DNA of 64,000 bases from Lachnospiraceae bacterium (GTDB lineage: Bacteria > Bacillota > Clostridia > Lachnospirales > Lachnospiraceae): assembly GCA_017620255.1 (NCBI GenBank), contig JAFZQU010000031.1:99212-163211 (forward strand), read 5' to 3'. The notes below the pieces were generated by a model. The model saw only the letters and a program-made list of their open reading frames with translations, was not told where the DNA came from and did no database searches. The position numbers were made by a program, and so were the translations under genes. Positions 1 to 7,602 of the stretch are shown here, piece by piece. Numbering within the stretch: position 1 is the stretch's first letter; every line of letters starts with the position of its first letter.

Positions 1-646
1 TCAGATCCTTGCCGAGATTCGGCAGTTTTGCGAGCAGATTATTGGTGACCGTGATGATATCGGTACCGCACTGATCGGCCTGAACGATATTATAAACCTC
101 GCGGCAGCTTGCCCACAGGGAAAGCGTACCGGGTTTTGTCCTGCACAGTTCTGCGGTTTTTTTCATGATCGGCATCGCATCCACGCCGGTATCCATGATA
201 CGTCCCGCAAAAACGGAAACGATGTTCTGCGTGCCCGGTGCAAAAGCCGCGACCGTCTGTTCCACCTGTTCCAATGTAAGGATCGCCGTTACGTTCAGTT
301 TCAGTCCTGCGGCAGACAGCTTTTTGATCAGCGGGATGCTGCTCTCATCTGCCGTATTGGTGATCGGGATCTTTACATATACATTGTCTCCGAGGGATGC
401 GATCTCTTTTGCCTCCATTTCCATCGTCGCAAAATCATCCGCAAACACCTCAAAAGAAAGCGGCAGGTCGGGAATCTCTTTTACCACTTCCCGTGCAAAC
501 TGCACATAATCGGTTACGCCTGCCTTTTTCATCAGTGTCGGGTTGGTCGTAAACCCTTTTACGTACCCCTTCCGGTACTCCTCCTTCATGCCTTCGATGT
601 CGGCGCCGTCCGCATAAAGCGTGACTTTCAGATCTTCAAATTTCAT
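1..646 (-). CDS. transaldolase / fructose-6-phosphate aldolase family protein (3' end cut off by window edge)
   Basis: The reading frame stays open from an ATG at 644-646 to the left edge, giving about 215 residues without the stop. The protein opens with MKFEDLKVTLYADGADIEGM and contains the TTNPTL motif (family: TTNPT/S), a YVKIP segment bearing the likely Schiff-base lysine, and a NVTAILT segment, all typical of the short transaldolase/FSA family of about 215-220 residues. Family members exchange or cleave sugar phosphates in the cytosol. AAGGAG precedes the ATG at good spacing. The gene is last of a minus-strand run with a sedoheptulose-7-phosphate isomerase-like gene, so it may set the S7P supply for heptose synthesis (inference). 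True transaldolase versus fructose-6-phosphate aldolase activity cannot be told from this view. Confidence 0.85.
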   Translation of the reverse strand, partial: MKFEDLKVTLYADGADIEGMKEEYRKGYVKGFTTNPTLMKKAGVTDYVQFAREVVKEIPDLPLSFEVFADDFATMEMEAKEIASLGDNVYVKIPITNTADESSIPLIKKLSAAGLKLNVTAILTLEQVEQTVAAFAPGTQNIVSVFAGRIMDTGVDAMPIMKKTAELCRTKPGTLSLWASCREVYNIVQADQCGTDIITVTNNLLAKLPNLGKDL

Positions 647-694
647 CAGTAATTCTCCTTTTCTCTTCAATTACTTTTTTTATTTTAATCCGGA

Positions 695-1252
695 TCAGAC
701 GTTCAACGCATTGACCATCAGATGCCAGATCACGCCCTGCCAGCCTTCCGCATGCGGTGTGATGCGGGAATCGTCGAGCACCGGGATCAGAACACAGGCA
801 TCGCTGACTTCCTTTGCGTAGCCGCCCGTTCTCGAAACGATCGATATCACTTTGCTGTTCCTCTCTTTTGCCAGTTTCAGTGCATTGACAATGTTCAAAG
901 ATGTCGTCGCGCTGCCGCCGCCGACGGAAAATACCATCACGGCGTCTTTTTCGTTGATGCGGGATGTCTTGAGCCATTCCGAAAACGTGGTCTCCCAGCC
1001 TTCGTCATTTGTCCTTGCCGTCAGCTCCGAAACATTGTCGGTCGGTGCATACGTCTCAATATGTCCGATCTTACGGAAATCGTTCACGGCATGGCTTGCG
1101 TTGGCAGCACTGCCGCCTACGCCGAGAATGAACAGGCGTCCCTGTTGATCCCTTACATCCTTTAAGATCTCAATCCCCTTTTGAATCTCTTCCCTGGATA
1201 CCGATTCCGCGATCGTTACGGTTTCCTTCAGATACTGGTCAATATACTGCAT
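695..1252 (-). CDS. gmhA: SIS-domain phosphoheptose isomerase-like protein (GmhA type)
   Basis: The 185-residue protein has the size and layout of GmhA-type sedoheptulose-7-phosphate isomerases: an N-terminal helix, a first phosphate-binding loop (LGVGGSAANASH, about residues 43-54), a NDEGWETTFSEWL segment, and a second serine-rich loop (FSVGGGSATTS, about 108-118). The family converts sedoheptulose 7-phosphate to D-glycero-D-manno-heptose 7-phosphate, the first committed step to nucleotide-activated heptose. The next gene downstream is a transaldolase-like gene, and the gene upstream encodes the later phosphatase and guanylyltransferase steps, which supports a heptose role over other SIS isomerases. 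A heptose kinase (HddA) is not in the window and might lie beyond the left edge. Confidence 0.8.
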   Translation of the reverse strand: MQYIDQYLKETVTIAESVSREEIQKGIEILKDVRDQQGRLFILGVGGSAANASHAVNDFRKIGHIETYAPTDNVSELTARTNDEGWETTFSEWLKTSRINEKDAVMVFSVGGGSATTSLNIVNALKLAKERNSKVISIVSRTGGYAKEVSDACVLIPVLDDSRITPHAEGWQGVIWHLMVNALNV

Positions 1253-1272
1253 GCTTTTCCTCCTTCTGTATG

Positions 1273-2568
1273 TCAGATCACCTTTGTGACCTCGGACAGA
1301 TCTTTCAATATATGATCCGGCTTGTTTCCTTCCAGCCGGTTGCAGACATCACAGCGCATGCCGCCAAGCAGGATGGTCTTAACGCCCATCGCCTTGCCGG
1401 CCAGAACATCCGTGTACGAATCCCCTACCATATAGGAAGCGGCAAGATCCAGGTTGTACTTCCGTGCTGCTTTCTCAAGCAGTCCGCTCTTGGGTTTGCG
1501 GCAGTTACAGGTACGGATCAGGTAAGGTTCCCTGCTCATCGGAAGCATTTCCGGATAGTGGGGACACATGAACAGATCATCTATTTCCACCATGCTCCTG
1601 AAAAACGTATTGATATCATACAGGTTGCAGAGTGTTGTTTTCCCCTTGGCCGCGGACGGCTGGTTGGTCACAACAAAAACATAATAGCCCTTTTCACGGA
1701 TCTTATCAATTGCAGCGGCGACGTACGGGAACATGCGAAACTGACTGACATTGGCCGCCGAATCAAACAGTTCCGTATCTTCATTATAAACGATCTCGTT
1801 GATCACGCCATCGCGGTCCAGAAAAACGGCCGGATGTGCTTCCTCAAAACGGTGGCGGGCATAGGCTTCAAATTCCTTCATGCTCTCCGGACTTCCGATC
1901 TCATAGAAGCGTTTCGATACGATATGCGCTGCCAGTTTTCCTTCGCGGCTCAGTCTCGTCTGTATTTCAGCGATATCAAAGGCCAGATCTTCTTCGTAAT
2001 CCTCAAACAGGGAGCGCTCGTACATGCATACACCGTAATCGATGTGATCCATCTCGGGAACGGTGTGATGTTTGTCATAGAGCACGATCTTTCCGTCCTT
2101 TACGATCACGTTACTCTTGTCAAACCGGTCTTTGTTTTCCAGCACCGTCATCAGCGCCTGCTGCCCTGTTTCTTTTCCTTTAAAATAACGGTATACACTT
2201 TCCTCATAGTCGATGTCCATAAAGGAGTCGCCGTATATGAGCAGAAAATCCTCATCCAGATAAGGAAGCGCACGTCTTACCGCACCGCCGGTCCCCAGCA
2301 GTTTTTCCCCGTCCATGCAGTACTGAATGGAAAGGCCGCGGTCAGATCCGTCCCCATAGTGGTCCCTGATCATATCCGCCTGATAGCCGATCAGGAAGAG
2401 AAAACGACGAAAGCCCCATTGTTGCAGAAGATCCAGTTCATAATCAAAAAACGGTCTTGAACCGATCTGCACCAGGGACTTCGGGCATTGTTTCGTATAT
2501 TCTTTCAGTCTGGTTCCGAGGCCGCCCATCAAAACGACGACCTGTATGTCTTCCAAATTTCTCATCAT
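1273..2568 (-). CDS. fused heptose-1-phosphate nucleotidyltransferase and heptose-bisphosphate phosphatase (HddC-GmhB fusion)
   Basis: The 431-residue protein has two catalytic modules. Residues 1-240 are a nucleotidyltransferase with the VVLMGGLGTRL signature (about 11-21), a KSL motif at 30-32 and a GDSF segment (about 113-116). Residues 245-431 are a HAD-IIIA phosphatase with the nucleophile motif FLDRDGVINE (about 249-258), TNQP, a zinc-loop pattern CPH...CNCRKP and the VGDSYTD acidic motif. Together they match HddC (GDP-heptose formation) and GmhB (removal of the 7-phosphate of heptose bisphosphate), usually separate genes. It lies just upstream of the isomerase gene in the same operon. 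Which nucleotide and anomer are used cannot be read from sequence alone. Confidence 0.8.
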   Translation of the reverse strand: MMRNLEDIQVVVLMGGLGTRLKEYTKQCPKSLVQIGSRPFFDYELDLLQQWGFRRFLFLIGYQADMIRDHYGDGSDRGLSIQYCMDGEKLLGTGGAVRRALPYLDEDFLLIYGDSFMDIDYEESVYRYFKGKETGQQALMTVLENKDRFDKSNVIVKDGKIVLYDKHHTVPEMDHIDYGVCMYERSLFEDYEEDLAFDIAEIQTRLSREGKLAAHIVSKRFYEIGSPESMKEFEAYARHRFEEAHPAVFLDRDGVINEIVYNEDTELFDSAANVSQFRMFPYVAAAIDKIREKGYYVFVVTNQPSAAKGKTTLCNLYDINTFFRSMVEIDDLFMCPHYPEMLPMSREPYLIRTCNCRKPKSGLLEKAARKYNLDLAASYMVGDSYTDVLAGKAMGVKTILLGGMRCDVCNRLEGNKPDHILKDLSEVTKVI

Positions 2569-2587
2569 CGGGATTCACTTTGTCCGT

Positions 2588-3547
2588 TTACTCTCTTGCC
2601 GAAAAGACCCACGGATTGGCAAGCAGATATTCCACGGTCTTCACAACACCTTCCTCGATCGTTGCCTTCGGTTCCCAGCCAAGAGACCGGACTTTCCGGG
2701 TGTCGAGATAAATGAACGGATTGTCGCCGATCCATCCGCGTTCTCCGCCGGCGTAGGTAAATGCAGGCTGAACGCCGAGTTTCCCGCAGATCCAACCGAC
2801 CGAATCGTTGACCTCGCAGTACTGATCGGTACCGAGGTTGTAAATGTTCACCTTCTCATCGGCGTTGCGGATCACGGTCAGGATCGCTTCCATACAATCC
2901 TTTACATACAGATAGGACTTGCGCTGCTTTCCGTTTCCGAGAATATGCAGTTTCGTCGGATCGTCCTGCAATTTTTTCACAAAATCAAACACATGGCCAT
3001 GCGTATACCGCTCGCCAAGGATCGATACAAACCGGAAGATATACACCTGATAATCAAAGCCTTCCGCATAGGCCGCAAGCAGACCTTCGCCTGCCAGCTT
3101 GGAAGCACCGTACAGGGATGTCTGTACCGGGAAAGGAGCATCCTCCGGCGTCGGGATCACTTCCGCTTCACCGTACACGGAACCTGTGGAAGAAAAGCCG
3201 ATCCTTCTGATGCCGTTTTTACGCATGGCTTCCAGTACATGGAACGTTGCGAGCGTATTCTGCTCAACATCCTTGCCCGGATGTTCGGTACCCATCCTGA
3301 CATCCGCATTTGCGGCAAAGTGGAACACAAAATCAGCGCCCTTCATGGCTTCTGCCATGGACGCTTCATCCAGTGTATCTCCTTCCACCAGCTGAAAGCG
3401 GGGGCTTTTCAGAGCTTCTTCGAGAAATTCCCGTCTTCCCGTGGAAAAATTATCGTATGCAACGACTTCGTTTTCCGGCTCGCTAAGCAGCCTGTCTACC
3501 ATGTTGGAACCGATGAATCCGGCGCCGCCCGTTATGAAATATCGCAT
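2588..3547 (-). CDS. NAD-dependent nucleotide-sugar epimerase/dehydratase
   Basis: This 319-residue extended short-chain dehydrogenase carries the Rossmann motif GGAGFIG (7-13), the acidic residue YDN near 31-33, FHFAANAD (75-82), the Ser/Thr of GFSSTGSVYG (117-126) and the catalytic pair Y146-x3-K150 in LYGASKLAG. These are the hallmarks of UDP-glucose 4-epimerase-like enzymes that remodel nucleotide sugars. The product is not certain: heptose epimerase, galactose epimerase and dehydratase are all possible. It sits between the GGDEF-like gene, which it overlaps by 16 bases, and the heptose nucleotidyltransferase, so a role in building the same glycan is likely. Confidence 0.85.
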   Translation of the reverse strand: MRYFITGGAGFIGSNMVDRLLSEPENEVVAYDNFSTGRREFLEEALKSPRFQLVEGDTLDEASMAEAMKGADFVFHFAANADVRMGTEHPGKDVEQNTLATFHVLEAMRKNGIRRIGFSSTGSVYGEAEVIPTPEDAPFPVQTSLYGASKLAGEGLLAAYAEGFDYQVYIFRFVSILGERYTHGHVFDFVKKLQDDPTKLHILGNGKQRKSYLYVKDCMEAILTVIRNADEKVNIYNLGTDQYCEVNDSVGWICGKLGVQPAFTYAGGERGWIGDNPFIYLDTRKVRSLGWEPKATIEEGVVKTVEYLLANPWVFSARE

Positions 3548-4404
3548 ATGTCGTACTCTACCTCTTCCTCTACGCGCTCCTTGAGAAGTATCGCATCTCT
3601 CTGGAACTCTTCTTTTTTATATTGCAGACTGCCGATCTTCACTTCCACGCGAAGCGGTGTCTGAGCAATCCCGTCAAAGGAAGCCGGATCGTCCAGCTTC
3701 TTGCGCAGCCTGCCCTCAACGAGCTTGGCCCCGCTTCTGTCACAGGTCAGAAGAACGCCCAGAGAGCCTTCTTCATCAATGACATACACCCTGTCTTCCA
3801 GACGCACCGTATCCACCACAAGCTTGGCGAGTCTGACACGGACGTCGTCATATTGCGTTTTCTTCAGAACACTCTTTAATTCCTTGATATAGCGTAATTT
3901 AATGATCATCAGAGAGATCGCTTTTCCGTTTCTCTCTGCGTAAGAGATCTGCGTCTGGATGTCCATGAACATACTGCGCAGATTATAGAATCCCGTCAGC
4001 GGGTCGATCATGATCAGTTCTTCCACCTGCTGCTTCAGGATCTGATTTTCAAGCTGCATCTTCTTCAGGCCGCTCACATACATCACGGCGCCGCAGACAG
4101 CCATGGCCTCCAGTGCGACCCAGCCGAAAGAAAGCGGCTCTATATAATCGCCCATGGCCACACTCATGTATATTTTATATGCGATGAATGCGACCACCTG
4201 CAGTCCTGCGATCACGATCGCGACCGGCGTCAGACGGAAACTGGCGAAAAGGACGGCAAGAAAAATGCCTGCCAGCATGATCAGGCCTTCCACATATAAA
4301 TCCGGTGTCGCAGATAACAGTATCGCACACAGCAAGAGCGCTACCAGCAGGATACAAATGCCGATATCCTGCAAAGCCTTGCCGGTTGTCTCTTTTTTGC
4401 CCAT
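3532..4404 (-). CDS. membrane protein with a degenerate GGDEF domain
   Basis: The 290-residue protein starts with about five or six hydrophobic segments (residues 14-112), then a short coiled coil (115-132) and a GGDEF-type domain beginning at DPLTGFYN (134-141). The signature loop expected to read RYGGDEF reads YVIDEEGS (207-214), so the glycines and catalytic acidic pair of a diguanylate cyclase are not in place. It is therefore more likely a sensor or scaffold than an active cyclase (inference). A sigma-A-like promoter lies just upstream and the gene heads the sugar-nucleotide run, overlapping the epimerase gene by 16 bases, which suggests co-expression with glycan synthesis. Confidence 0.75.
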   Translation of the reverse strand: MGKKETTGKALQDIGICILLVALLLCAILLSATPDLYVEGLIMLAGIFLAVLFASFRLTPVAIVIAGLQVVAFIAYKIYMSVAMGDYIEPLSFGWVALEAMAVCGAVMYVSGLKKMQLENQILKQQVEELIMIDPLTGFYNLRSMFMDIQTQISYAERNGKAISLMIIKLRYIKELKSVLKKTQYDDVRVRLAKLVVDTVRLEDRVYVIDEEGSLGVLLTCDRSGAKLVEGRLRKKLDDPASFDGIAQTPLRVEVKIGSLQYKKEEFQRDAILLKERVEEEVEYDICDIS

Positions 4405-4437
4405 CAGGATCCTCTTTCCGTTTATTCCTTGTCTGAC

Positions 4438-4467
4438 ATTATACCACAGTCTTTATTTTCTTGTAAA
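4438..4467 (-). promoter_or_regulatory. sigma-A-like promoter for the GGDEF-like gene
   Basis: On the minus strand TTTACA (4462-4467) and a perfect TATAAT (4438-4443) are separated by 18 bases. The predicted start lies about 25 bases before the ATG at 4404. Confidence 0.55.
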
Positions 4468-4496
4468 ATTGAGATTTTTCCCCGAAAATGGGAGGA

Positions 4497-4521
4497 TGCC
4501 AAGTGACAGGGTCACTTGGCA
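4497..4521. repeat. 11-bp perfect inverted repeat in the crh/GGDEF intergenic region
   Basis: TGCCAAGTGAC and its exact complement GTCACTTGGCA flank a 3-base loop. The hairpin lies 30 bases upstream of the GGDEF promoter and about 170 bases after crh. Neither side has a convincing T-run, so it could be an operator or a weak terminator. A second perfect 9-bp inverted repeat, TATGAAAAT/ATTTTCATA, lies at 4556-4580. I see no gene in the 285-base gap 4405-4689. Confidence 0.5.
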
Positions 4522-4689
4522 TTTATTATGAAAAAGTACAAATATGTTTTCTTCTTATGAAAATCAGTATAATTTTCATAAATGACATAAAAATGTTTGC
4601 CGCGTAAATGTTTTTTTAATATCTTATGAACAAACTATGAATACGGGCAAACCGCATATCCTGATCCTTCTTCAGAATCCTCCCGTTGA

Positions 4690-4944
4690 TCATTTCCCGC
4701 AAAGGTACGCTTCTACGCCCTTTAAAGCTTCTTCTTCATCTTTTCCGTCTGCGGAGACCACGATATGGTCGCCGGCGGAAAGGACCAGTGTCATCATTCC
4801 CATGATGCTCTTCGCATTGACACGTTTCCCTTCGGATTCGATATAGATCGAACTCTCATACTGGCTTGCTACCTGAACCAGAAGGGCGATCGGTCTGGCT
4901 TCCAGTCCATTCTCCAGTTGAATCTCCACTTCCTTCTTCATCAT
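4690..4944 (-). CDS. crh: Crh-like HPr paralogue (regulatory phosphocarrier without the active-site histidine)
   Basis: This 84-residue protein is a full-length HPr fold. In ordinary HPr residue 15 is the histidine phosphorylated by enzyme I; here the loop reads NGLEARP with Glu15, so it cannot relay PTS phosphate in the usual way. The HprK target is kept: Ser46 in NAKSIMGMM. This pattern matches Bacillus Crh (Gln15, Ser46), a regulator that works with CcpA in catabolite repression. The start was placed at the first of two tandem ATGs (4942-4944), which follows GAGGAG; the open frame runs further upstream, but only inside whiA. It lies 13 bases after whiA, as Crh does in Bacillus, and hprK is in the same gene block. 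Confidence 0.85.
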   Translation of the reverse strand: MMKKEVEIQLENGLEARPIALLVQVASQYESSIYIESEGKRVNAKSIMGMMTLVLSAGDHIVVSADGKDEEEALKGVEAYLCGK

Positions 4945-4957
4945 AATACTGCTCCTC

Positions 4958-5794
4958 CTATTGCGTGCTGTTGCGTAATTTCTCCGCGATCTCACTCAGT
5001 TTGCGAAGCCGGTGGTTCACACCGGATTTCCCAACGGGCGGATCCACCAGTTCTCCCAGTTCTTTCAGGGATACGTTCGGATACCGTAGCCTGGCCTCAG
5101 CGATACAGCGCAGGGATTCCGGTAATTCCCTGTAGATCCTGCTTTTCCGGATCAGTTCGATGTCCTCTGCCTGCTTAACGGCCGCAGTGACCGTCTTGCC
5201 GATATTCGCGGTCTCGCAATTCACCCTGCGATTAACATTGTTGCGCATATCCTTCAGGATCCTGGAATTCTCAAAATCCATCAGGGCAACATGCGCGCCG
5301 ATCACATTCAGCGTATCTACGATCTGGGATCCTTCTTTCAGATACACGACATGATGATTTTTACGAAGGACCGTCTTCGCGTCGATCTCAAACGTCCGCA
5401 GCAGATCCCGGATCTCATCCGCCCTCTCATCCGATTGACAGACAATCTCAAGATGATAGGACTTTTCCGGATCGCTGACCGAACCCGCCGCCAAAAAGGC
5501 ACCCCGTAAAAAAGCCCTGCGGCAACATGATCTTTGCAGCAGGCCGGCACCGCTTATAGCCGCCGTAACCTGATCTTCATCATGTTCGCACAGTGTATTA
5601 TCTATATTAAATGTTTTTTTAATTAAAGTAAAGTATTTTCTCTGAACCGTCTCGTTTTCAAAACGCAGGGTATGGCTGTCTTCCGACGGTCTTAGACCGT
5701 AAAAGCGAAGCGCCGCCAGTTCCGCGATCTGGCAGTGTCTGGAATGGCCGATGATCAAAGACAGTTCTTCTTTGACTTTTCCGGAAAATGACAT
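4958..5794 (-). CDS. whiA: DNA-binding protein WhiA
   Basis: The 278-residue protein opens with MSFSGKVKEELSLI and contains the CCRRAFLRGAFLAAGSVSDP segment of the degenerate LAGLIDADG-like domain, followed by a C-terminal helix-turn-helix (NVSLKELGELVDPPVGKSGVNHRLRKL), a diagnostic WhiA ending. WhiA binds DNA and links cell division and chromosome segregation in Gram-positives, and sporulation septation in actinomycetes. It lies 6 bases after rapZ and 13 bases before crh, in the conserved Firmicute order, but without the yvcK-type gene usually found between rapZ and whiA. The size is slightly shorter than Bacillus WhiA. Confidence 0.95.
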   Translation of the reverse strand: MSFSGKVKEELSLIIGHSRHCQIAELAALRFYGLRPSEDSHTLRFENETVQRKYFTLIKKTFNIDNTLCEHDEDQVTAAISGAGLLQRSCCRRAFLRGAFLAAGSVSDPEKSYHLEIVCQSDERADEIRDLLRTFEIDAKTVLRKNHHVVYLKEGSQIVDTLNVIGAHVALMDFENSRILKDMRNNVNRRVNCETANIGKTVTAAVKQAEDIELIRKSRIYRELPESLRCIAEARLRYPNVSLKELGELVDPPVGKSGVNHRLRKLSEIAEKLRNSTQ

Positions 5795-5800
5795 GGCATC

Positions 5801-6676
5801 CTACTTCTTTCTCAAAAGGTCTTTCTCAATATCCCTATGCTCGATCTTAAAACCGTAATCGTCATATCCCTTCAGTCGTTCATACAGGGCATTCGCCAGT
5901 GTTACGCTCCTGTGTTTTCCGCCCGTACAGCCGATGGTGATGACCAGGCGGTTTTTTCCTTCCAGAATATAATGCGGGAGCAGGAAACGGAGCATGTCTT
6001 CCAGTTTGTTCAGGAATTCACCGGCTTCCGGAAAACCCATCACATAGTCCCGCACCTTCCGGTCGTTTCCGTTCAGATTCTTCAGTTCGTCAAAATAGTA
6101 CGGATTCGGAAGGAACCGCACATCAAATACAAGGTCCGCATCCGAAGGAATACCATATTTAAAGCCAAAAGATACGATCGTGACAAACAGGCTCTTGAAA
6201 CTCTGGTTGTTCACAAAGATCTTATCGATCTCTGCTTTCAGTTCCCTTGTCAGCATCTGACTGGTATCGAGAATGTAATCCGCCCTCCGTTTGATCGATG
6301 ACAGTTCTTCTCTTTCCCGCCCGATCCCGGCTTCGATCCTGCCGTCGCCTGCAAGGGGATGGATACGTCTTGTCTCTTTATAGCGTTTGATCAGGGTCTC
6401 GTCCGATGCTTCAAAGAAAAGCAGTTCATGCGGCACACCGGATTCCGTCATCTGATCGAGGACACGCTCCAGTTCAGAAAAAGAATGTCCCGTTCTGACA
6501 TCCACGCCGATCACGACTTTTTCGATCTCGGAGTTCGGGGTGGATACCAGTTCGGCGAATTTTTCGATCAGGGGTACCGGCAGATTATCCACGCAGTAGT
6601 AGCCAGCATCTTCCAGCATTTTCAGGGCCGTACTCTTTCCGGCACCGCTCATTCCCGTTACAACCACAAATCTCAT
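5801..6676 (-). CDS. rapZ: RapZ/YvcJ family nucleotide-binding protein
   Basis: A 291-residue P-loop protein with Walker A GMSGAGKS (8-15), DNLP shortly after, and a C-terminal domain ending in the conserved region around IGCTGGKHRSVTLA. In enterobacteria RapZ is an RNA-binding adaptor for RNase E that controls GlmS; in Bacillus the homologue YvcJ has nucleotide-binding activity and affects competence. The function in this host is therefore not certain beyond the family. Its ATG overlaps the murB stop by four bases (ATGA), so the two are translationally coupled. Confidence 0.93.
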   Translation of the reverse strand: MRFVVVTGMSGAGKSTALKMLEDAGYYCVDNLPVPLIEKFAELVSTPNSEIEKVVIGVDVRTGHSFSELERVLDQMTESGVPHELLFFEASDETLIKRYKETRRIHPLAGDGRIEAGIGREREELSSIKRRADYILDTSQMLTRELKAEIDKIFVNNQSFKSLFVTIVSFGFKYGIPSDADLVFDVRFLPNPYYFDELKNLNGNDRKVRDYVMGFPEAGEFLNKLEDMLRFLLPHYILEGKNRLVITIGCTGGKHRSVTLANALYERLKGYDDYGFKIEHRDIEKDLLRKK

Positions 6677-7602
6677 AGATCAAGCCCCTCTCCCAGCATA
6701 CAGACTTCCGGCTCCAGCCATACGCCGGACATGGCGTGCACCTCTTCCCTGATATGCCTGATCAGCCTGATGATCTCCTCAGCCGTGGCGTTACCCTTAT
6801 TGATCACAAACCCGGCGTGTTTCTCCGAGACCATCGCATCTCCGATGCTGAATCCGCGCAGTCCCGCATCCTCTATCAGTTTTCCGGCAAAATAGCCCTC
6901 GGGCCGCTTAAATGTGGAGCCTGCGCTCGGATACTCTAACGGTTGTTTGCTGACACGTTTTTCTTTCAACTCATCCATGCGCGCGCGAATGGCAGACGGT
7001 TCATCCGGATGAAGCTTCAGAACAGCGGAAAGTACAACATACTTTCCTTCCTTTACAAGGCTGTGCCTGTATGCAAAATGCATGTCCGTATTTACGACCG
7101 TTTGGATCTTACCGTTTTCACAGTCAAAAAGGCGCACCGATTCCACGATATCTTTCATTTCACCGCCGTATGCGCCTGCATTCATCGTCACGCCGCCGCC
7201 TAAAGTGCCGGGGATCCCCGAGGCAAACTCCATACCGGCAAGGCCTTCCTGCAGGGCAAATGCCGCTGCTTTTGAAAGCAGTGTGCCTGCCTGTACGATC
7301 AGCCTGTCTCCTTCCTTTTCGATCCCGCTTAAATTGTGATCGATCAGAATAACGGTCCCCCGATACCCGCGGTCGCTGACGAGCAGGTTGCTTCCGTTTC
7401 CCAGCAGAAAGAACGGTTCACCGGAATCAGAAAAAAGGCGGAGCAAAGCAACCGCCTCTTCTTCCCGTTCAGGAACCAAAACCGTATCTGCCGGTCCGCC
7501 CACCCGGAACGTCGTATGCAGACACATGGGTTCATTATGTAAGATCCGGTCCTCTTTGAGGATCTTGAGGACATCTGAATATAAAGCCTGATTCATTTTC
7601 AT
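6673..7602 (-). CDS. murB: UDP-N-acetylenolpyruvoylglucosamine reductase
   Basis: The 309-residue flavoenzyme reduces UDP-GlcNAc-enolpyruvate to UDP-MurNAc with NADPH in peptidoglycan synthesis. Visible family motifs are the FAD-binding segment LLGNGSNLLVSD, the GIPGTLGGGVTMNAGAYGGE stretch, the YRHS loop, SAGSTFKRP with the proton-donor serine, and the C-terminal WLEPEV with the conserved glutamate. Length fits the Firmicute form. It follows glcK with no spacer and is coupled to rapZ by a 4-base overlap. Confidence 0.96.
   Translation of the reverse strand: MKMNQALYSDVLKILKEDRILHNEPMCLHTTFRVGGPADTVLVPEREEEAVALLRLFSDSGEPFFLLGNGSNLLVSDRGYRGTVILIDHNLSGIEKEGDRLIVQAGTLLSKAAAFALQEGLAGMEFASGIPGTLGGGVTMNAGAYGGEMKDIVESVRLFDCENGKIQTVVNTDMHFAYRHSLVKEGKYVVLSAVLKLHPDEPSAIRARMDELKEKRVSKQPLEYPSAGSTFKRPEGYFAGKLIEDAGLRGFSIGDAMVSEKHAGFVINKGNATAEEIIRLIRHIREEVHAMSGVWLEPEVCMLGEGLDL

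Noticed and set aside
1270..2460. Plus-strand frame of 396 codons
   Set aside because: Antisense to the fused heptose gene with complete motifs on the minus strand.
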